Positions 60,134 through 64,000 of a DNA stretch of 64,000 bases are shown here, piece after piece. Source of the stretch: Crossiella sp. SN42. Its GTDB lineage: Bacteria > Actinomycetota > Actinomycetes > Mycobacteriales > Pseudonocardiaceae. The notes under the pieces were generated by a model. That model saw nothing but the letters and a program-made list of their open reading frames with translations, had not been told where the DNA came from and searched no databases. The stretch covers positions 186,001 through 250,000 of the forward strand of contig NZ_JAMHIV010000004.1 of assembly GCF_023897065.1 (NCBI RefSeq), read 5' to 3'. The translations under genes were made by a program, and so were the position numbers. Within the stretch, counting starts at the first letter, position 1; every line of letters starts with the position of its first letter.

Positions 60134-61207
60134 TCAGGCGGCGTTGCTGGTGGCCTGCTGGCTGAGGTGGTTCTTGGCTTCCACTGCGGCGCGGATCGCG
60201 CGCTGGATGGCGGGGTTCTTGTCCTTGCGGCGGGCGGGGTTTCGCTTGTAGTCCTCGGAGACGATCTCGCCGAAGGCGGTGATGGCTGCAAGGCCGTAGG
60301 TGCCGTCGCTCTGGCGCTTGGCGTAAGCCTGGCGAAGGGCCATGGTGATAGTGGAGTCGCTGGCCGCGAGGTTGGGGATCTGTTCACGGACCGCGCGAAG
60401 GATGGCGGGGTGGGCGTTGGCGGGGGTTGCGGTGGTGCGAGGCTGCGGAAGGGGGGTGTCGCACCTGGCGTCGCGTGCGGCGGTGAGCGCCTGGTGAATC
60501 GCGGGGTCCATGTAGGCGCGGACTTCGGGGTTGTTCCGGTAGTCCTCGGACAGGATCCACCCGGCTGCGCACAGCCCAGAGTTGATGTTCTTGTCTTGGC
60601 TCCAGGCTGCGCGGGCGGCCTTGATCGCGGCGTCAATGTCGCGGTCGGTCAGGCTGCGGGAGCGGATGACCTTGCGGAAGGCGGCGAGTTCGGCCGCGCT
60701 GGTGGTGATGGTGGCGGTAGAGAGCGGGCTATGCGTGGGGGCGGCCTGGGTGGGGGCGGGTTCGGCGGTGCGGGTCTCCACCGGCGCGGCGGGCGGGATG
60801 ACGGCCACGGGGGCGGGTACGACCACCTCAGCGGGGGCGTCGGGGTCGCTCGGGTCCTGGGCGACGGTGACGCCGGGGACGGCGATGATGGGCTGGGGGC
60901 GCTGGGGGAGGTCAGCGGCGGCCAGCTCGACGACGCGCTTTTCTCCCGTCACTGCGCGCTCGGTGTCCTCGACCGGGGTCGGGGTGAGCGGGTGGGGTTC
61001 GGCGGGTGAGGGGGTAGCGGCCCGGTCGGCGCAGTTCTCGCACTGGTCGCCCTTCTTGCGCTCGGCGGGGGTGAGTTCGAGGTTGCAGCTTGAGCAGCTA
61101 GGGGCGGGGTTGGCTGGGTCGAAGTCCTTAATGGCCGTTTCGATAGCCGGGTCGAGTTCATCAACGTAGGCGTCGAAGTCCACCGCTTCTTGCAACTGCT
61201 GCGACAT
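60134..61207 (-). CDS. Hypothetical protein with N-terminal zinc ribbon and repeated domain
   Basis: A 357-aa protein. Residues about 37-60 hold CSSCNLELTPAERKKGDQCENC, a CxxC...CxxC zinc ribbon. A Pro/Ala/Val-rich linker follows. The C-terminal half has two similar blocks: IDAAIKAARAAWSQDKNINSGLCAAGWILSEDYRNNPEVRAYMDPAIHQAL and ITMALRQAYAKRQSDGTYGLAAITAFGEIVSEDYKRNPARRKDKNPAIQRAI, each ending SEDY+xNP...NPAI/DPAI. This internal duplication is clear by eye. The ATG at 61207 has AAGGGGA upstream. Possibly nucleic-acid-binding; no family recognised. Confidence 0.7.
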   Translation of the reverse strand: MSQQLQEAVDFDAYVDELDPAIETAIKDFDPANPAPSCSSCNLELTPAERKKGDQCENCADRAATPSPAEPHPLTPTPVEDTERAVTGEKRVVELAAADLPQRPQPIIAVPGVTVAQDPSDPDAPAEVVVPAPVAVIPPAAPVETRTAEPAPTQAAPTHSPLSTATITTSAAELAAFRKVIRSRSLTDRDIDAAIKAARAAWSQDKNINSGLCAAGWILSEDYRNNPEVRAYMDPAIHQALTAARDARCDTPLPQPRTTATPANAHPAILRAVREQIPNLAASDSTITMALRQAYAKRQSDGTYGLAAITAFGEIVSEDYKRNPARRKDKNPAIQRAIRAAVEAKNHLSQQATSNAA

Positions 61208-61281
61208 GTCGTTTCCCCTTGCGATGTGTATGACAGGTTCCGGAGGTACCAGCCCCGGGCGGGTTATTTCCCGCACTTTCG

Positions 61282-61287
61282 ATTGTA
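61282..61287 (-). promoter_or_regulatory. Possible -10 box for the zinc-ribbon gene
   Basis: TACAAT on the minus strand, about 75 bases before the start of 60134-61207. No good -35 hexamer is present, so this is tentative. Confidence 0.3.
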
Positions 61288-61440
61288 CGCATTTCGGCCC
61301 CGACAGGTGAGCGAATCGGAGTGACTGGTTCGGGTTCACTGAAATAGTCCAGCGCGATTCGCTTCATGCGCAGGTCGAAGCCTGACGACTTTGGCGACTT
61401 TCGAGTTTTCTATACCTCCGCGTTTTCCTGCGGACTGAAG

Positions 61441-61564
61441 GTGCCGCGTCGGCACCTGCCGAGAGTTGGGCTGTGAGCTGCGAGTTTGGGTGAGCAGCCT
61501 CGGACAGTGCCACCTTTTCGGTGGCAACCTGTGGGCAAGTCCGTGCGTTCTACGCGCGGACTTG
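61441..61564. repeat. Three consecutive hairpins in non-coding DNA
   Basis: GTGCCG/CGGCAC with a three-base loop (61441-61455), TGCCACC/GGTGGCA with a five-base loop (61508-61526) and CAAGTCCGTGCG/CGCGCGGACTTG with one mismatch (61536-61564). They lie in about 740 bases without a supportable gene (61208-61948). Possible regulatory RNA, single-strand origin or protein-binding sites. Confidence 0.5.
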
Positions 61565-61948
61565 TCCATAGGGCGGCAGCAGGGCCTGGAACTCAGCCAT
61601 GCTGTTAGTTGAGAGTGGCAATGGGACGCGATCGGGCGTGGTGGCTGACAGGTGTGGCTGGCTGCTGTTTCAAGGGCAGGGCGTGCCACGTTGAGGCTGG
61701 TTCATTTCTTCAGCGGATTGGTGCTGCCACCCTGGGATGGCGAGTCCGGCTTCCCTGCTGTGTTCTTCTCCGCAGCCGGCTGATTCACAGTGGCTGGAAC
61801 TGCGGGGGAAGCGCTGGTAACCACCGGTTCGCCCTCTGGCTGGGAAGTACCCCTGCGCACCGTCCCCGGAGAAGCTCGTGAGCGGTGCCCGCACGGCACC
61901 GTGAAGGACCGATATCGCTGCTGGCGGACAGTCCGCGGTGGTGGGCGC

Positions 61949-62422
61949 TCAGTCGGTCCTGATGGTCGCCGCGGCTTCGGCGGCGGCGTCGCGCTGCTCC
62001 GGCGGCAGGCCGAGCAAAGTCCAGGACTCGGTGAGCAGGCCGCGGCAGCCGTCCTCACCGAGCGCGTTGCGGCGCAGCGTCACGGGGTGGCCAGGCGTGA
62101 TGCCGATGCGCGTGTCGTCCCGGTTGGCGAGCAGCTCTGCCGATGCGCTCCAGCAAGCTGCGTGGAGAGTGCGAGTTCGGGCGAGGACTCCCGTGGGGTC
62201 GGCTAGTTCCTCGTGGCGGAGCACGTTGTAGATGAGCGCTGCCTCGTCGAGTTCGCGGATATAGGCCATGACCTCGCAGTGGGTGTCGTCGAGGCGGTTG
62301 GCCCAGACGGTGGCAGGAACCAGTTCGCGCCAGCCGGGGCTGGGTGCTCCGCTGAGCCACCTCAGGTAGGCGGTGGCGTCGGCGGTGTTGTCCACGGCGG
62401 CGATGGTGAGCTGATCGATCAT
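61949..62422 (-). CDS. Hypothetical protein
   Basis: A 157-aa soluble helical protein (MIDQLTIAAVDNTADATAYLRWLSGAPSPGWRELVPATVWANRLDD...). It has EVMAYIRELDEAALIYNVLRHEELADPTGVLARTRTLHAACWSASAELLANRDD and ends with an Ala-rich helix. GAGGAG precedes the ATG at 62422 at good spacing; the longer upstream frame is Pro/Gly-rich. Function unknown. Confidence 0.65.
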   Translation of the reverse strand: MIDQLTIAAVDNTADATAYLRWLSGAPSPGWRELVPATVWANRLDDTHCEVMAYIRELDEAALIYNVLRHEELADPTGVLARTRTLHAACWSASAELLANRDDTRIGITPGHPVTLRRNALGEDGCRGLLTESWTLLGLPPEQRDAAAEAAATIRTD

Positions 62423-62666
62423 CGGCACTCCTCGTACGGAGTTGATGCACCGGCGATGGCTCCCGATGTCGGTCGGGTCCGGGTGCGTGGATGGGGACTG
62501 TCCACCAGGGCGCGGGGCCGGCGGGGGGCCGTCAGGCTCTCCGCCTGCCCCGCGCCCTGGTTCGCTGTGCACAGCAACGCACTCGCACCACCGGTCAACT
62601 CACCTCATGGTTGGTGTAGCTGTTTTCTGGGGCGAGCGCGGTGGTGGTCCGGTGTGCGCAGCGAGT

Positions 62667-63521
62667 TCACTGGCAGAGGCAGTCGACGAAACCCAGCAGG
62701 GTCGACACGTGATCGGTGACGACTTCCTCGAAAGCCGCACCCTGCTTGTACAGCTGAGGGATGAGCCGATCTGCTGCTGCTCCGGCGCGAAGGATGTGGC
62801 GCAACGCTCCCTCATCGGTGACAGGCAGGTGCAGATGGCTGGGGCTCCCCCACCATGCGGTCAGCTGACGGCAGTAACGGTCAATCTGCGTCTCGGAGGC
62901 AAAGCGAGGAAGCGTGGGCCGCGCTTCCCGTTCCCGGGCGAGGTACTCCTGGGAGTCCATGCGGCTCTGTGCGTGCAGTCCGGCACGCTGGGCGGTGCGG
63001 CTTGCGAGGTCGTAGAGCACCGCGATCCGGGTGAGGGCAGTCGCCTCGTCTTCGTCACTGGTGGCTTCCGAGAAGTTCAGCCAGTAGCGCGTCGCGATGG
63101 CGGTTTGCCAGAACAGGTAGTGGGCGTATCCGGTCAGACTGTTGACGAACTTCTCGAGGGGGGCGTAGCCGGGAAGGCACGTGGCCAGCTGGCGGCAGTT
63201 TCCGTGGATAGCAGTGATCACCCACGGCGTGACTGCCTCCGACGCCGCGTACAGGTTGAACGTCAACGCCTCCTGGACCAGCCGCTCGTTGGCCTCGTTC
63301 ACCTCGTTGACGGTGAGGCAGGCGTTGTGGTCGATGAGGAGGGCTCGACCGCTGCTGGTCTGGATGGTCCAGGTGGCGACGCTGTTGGGCTCGGCGTGCC
63401 TGTCGGGAGCACCGAGTGCTGTCGTCACCTGGTCGAGAGTGGCCGCCACCAGGAAGTGCCTGTCCTCCGGCACGGTCTCGATCTCCGGCTCGACGACGCC
63501 GTCACTGTTGATCACAAGCAT
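62667..63521 (-). CDS. Hypothetical protein
   Basis: A 284-aa soluble protein. N-terminal beta-rich part (LVINSDGVVEPEIETVPEDRHFLVAATLDQVTTALG, then VATWTIQTSSGRALLIDHNACLTV), then a helical C-terminal part (EANERLVQEALTFNLYAASEAVTPWVI, TAWWGSPSHLHLPVTDEGALRHILRAGAAADRLI). GAGGAGACACCC precedes the ATG. It lies downstream of the 19-residue mini-ORF at 63800 and a hairpin. Function unknown. Confidence 0.65.
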   Translation of the reverse strand: MLVINSDGVVEPEIETVPEDRHFLVAATLDQVTTALGAPDRHAEPNSVATWTIQTSSGRALLIDHNACLTVNEVNEANERLVQEALTFNLYAASEAVTPWVITAIHGNCRQLATCLPGYAPLEKFVNSLTGYAHYLFWQTAIATRYWLNFSEATSDEDEATALTRIAVLYDLASRTAQRAGLHAQSRMDSQEYLAREREARPTLPRFASETQIDRYCRQLTAWWGSPSHLHLPVTDEGALRHILRAGAAADRLIPQLYKQGAAFEEVVTDHVSTLLGFVDCLCQ

Positions 63522-63681
63522 GGGTGTCTCCTCAGAACTGGGTGTGAGGCTGCTGAACGGGGAATGGGTCGGCGAGATATCGCCGTGGCCTGCGGTGGCT
63601 CGCGGGGGCGCAGGGGACTAAGGTGGTGTCTGTATGACAGGGCTTGGTCCGTACCAACACGCTCGCGTGAGGGCCAAGCAG

Positions 63682-63718
63682 AAGGCCCGCCAGGTGTCGC
63701 GGACATCTGGCGGGCCTT
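63682..63718. terminator. 12-bp hairpin upstream of the 62667-63521 gene
   Basis: AAGGCCCGCCAG pairs perfectly with CTGGCGGGCCTT over a 13-base loop. It lies 82 bases after the stop of the mini-ORF (minus strand) and could terminate or attenuate transcription into 62667-63521. Confidence 0.6.
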
Positions 63719-63799
63719 CCTTATGCAGGAGCGCAGGTAGCGCTCACCATGTGGTGTGGCCGACTCTCGGGAACGTCGGTGGCCCACCCGAGGCACTGG

Positions 63800-63859
63800 T
63801 TAGTGCCCGCTCTTCTGCCAGTCGCTGCTGTTGCGGAGCGTCATCGTGCTGCTGGGCAT
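63800..63859 (-). CDS. 19-residue mini-ORF with a complete Shine-Dalgarno
   Basis: Encodes MPSSTMTLRNSSDWQKSGH and TAA. The 13 bases AAGGAGGTGATCC directly before the ATG are the exact complement of the 16S rRNA 3' end, and every codon except the stop ends in G or C. Both argue for real translation. It could be a small functional peptide or a leader for the gene downstream, which follows after a strong hairpin. An overlapping frame is also open but has poor codon bias. Confidence 0.5.
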   Translation of the reverse strand: MPSSTMTLRNSSDWQKSGH

Positions 63860-64000
63860 GGATCACCTCCTTGGAGGAGTGGGCGGACTGGTGGACACCA
63901 GTGGTCGCAGGCACTGGTGTTCTCCCGGGGGGAACCGGGACGTGGGGCTGCCTTTGCCCGCCTGGTGTTCGGCGTGGCTAGGGCTGCGGCGTGGAGGCGG

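Noticed and set aside
61702-62058. 118-codon minus-strand frame with a natural-looking tail (EPVVTSASPAVPATVNQP)
   Set aside because: First half is an Arg/Pro-rich shadow of 61949-62422, and no start codon fits the good half.
63861-63873. GGATCACCTCCTT, identical to the 3' end of 16S rRNA
   Set aside because: As an rRNA fragment: similarity does not extend upstream. It is better explained as a full Shine-Dalgarno on the minus strand.
63634-63981. 115-codon plus-strand frame at the window end
   Set aside because: Runs through a strong hairpin, has a Cys/Ser/Trp-rich shadow-like composition, and is antisense to the better supported mini-ORF.

Overview
The window is high-GC DNA with strong G/C preference at third codon positions, frequent GTG starts, one TTG start and apparently leaderless small genes, so it comes from an actinomycete. 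The gene set (MobF relaxase, VirB4/TcpC/TcpE-type secretion genes, very large LuxR-type regulator) fits the Pseudonocardiales best, but that is inference. The whole window reads as an integrative conjugative element or megaplasmid with cargo. I saw no rRNA, tRNA, CRISPR array, integrase, replication initiator or att site.

Layout. (1) 1-11.7 kb: a leftward (minus-strand) run of small accessory genes. Two are PP-loop/PAPS-reductase-like enzymes with a Cys-rich protein between them; most of the others are orphans. (2) 10.7-13.2 kb: poorly coding and decayed, with an isolated perfect hairpin, a small membrane protein and a gene relic. (3) 13.2-24.3 kb: a translationally coupled pair (orphan 452-aa protein and FMN-dependent alpha-hydroxy-acid dehydrogenase), divergent from a large STAND/LuxR-type regulator, then a cytochrome P450 and a membrane diguanylate cyclase. 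(4) 25.3-31.5 kb: an inositol-monophosphatase-like enzyme and several exported proteins, including an S53 (sedolisin) protease and an L,D-transpeptidase. (5) 31.5-44.7 kb: an MFS exporter coupled by ATGA to a co-directional type IV secretion operon (TcpC-like, small membrane protein, TcpE/PrgI-like, VirB4-like ATPase, three membrane-anchored proteins including a VirB6/TrbL-like one, NlpC/P60 hydrolase, VirD4-like coupling protein). (6) 44.7-51.5 kb: after a truncated IS5-type transposase, a cargo cassette of radical SAM enzyme with PqqD-like N-terminus, SAM methyltransferase and M14 metallopeptidase, facing a convergent leucyl-tRNA synthetase gene. (7) 51.6-52.9 kb: relics, including a second copy of the decayed gene at 13 kb and the tail of an HTH regulator. 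(8) 52.9-59 kb: a giant MobF relaxase-helicase and a divergent coiled-coil accessory protein, with inverted-repeat-rich DNA that could hold oriT. (9) 59-64 kb: leftward orphan genes and a 19-codon ORF with a full-length Shine-Dalgarno.

The most interesting part is region 6. The leuS gene is preceded by a classical-looking transcription attenuator: a -10 box placed so that the mRNA starts at the ATG of a 12-residue leader peptide with three consecutive Leu codons, an antiterminator-capable hairpin and a rho-independent terminator. The facing radical SAM operon is preceded, with the same -10-to-ATG spacing, by a 20-residue Leu-rich ORF. The LeuRS (about 843 aa) is shorter than the actinobacterial housekeeping type as I remember it. 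Together this suggests a mobile, leucine-sensitive biosynthetic cassette with a dedicated or self-protecting LeuRS. The function is hypothesis; the sequence elements are directly visible.
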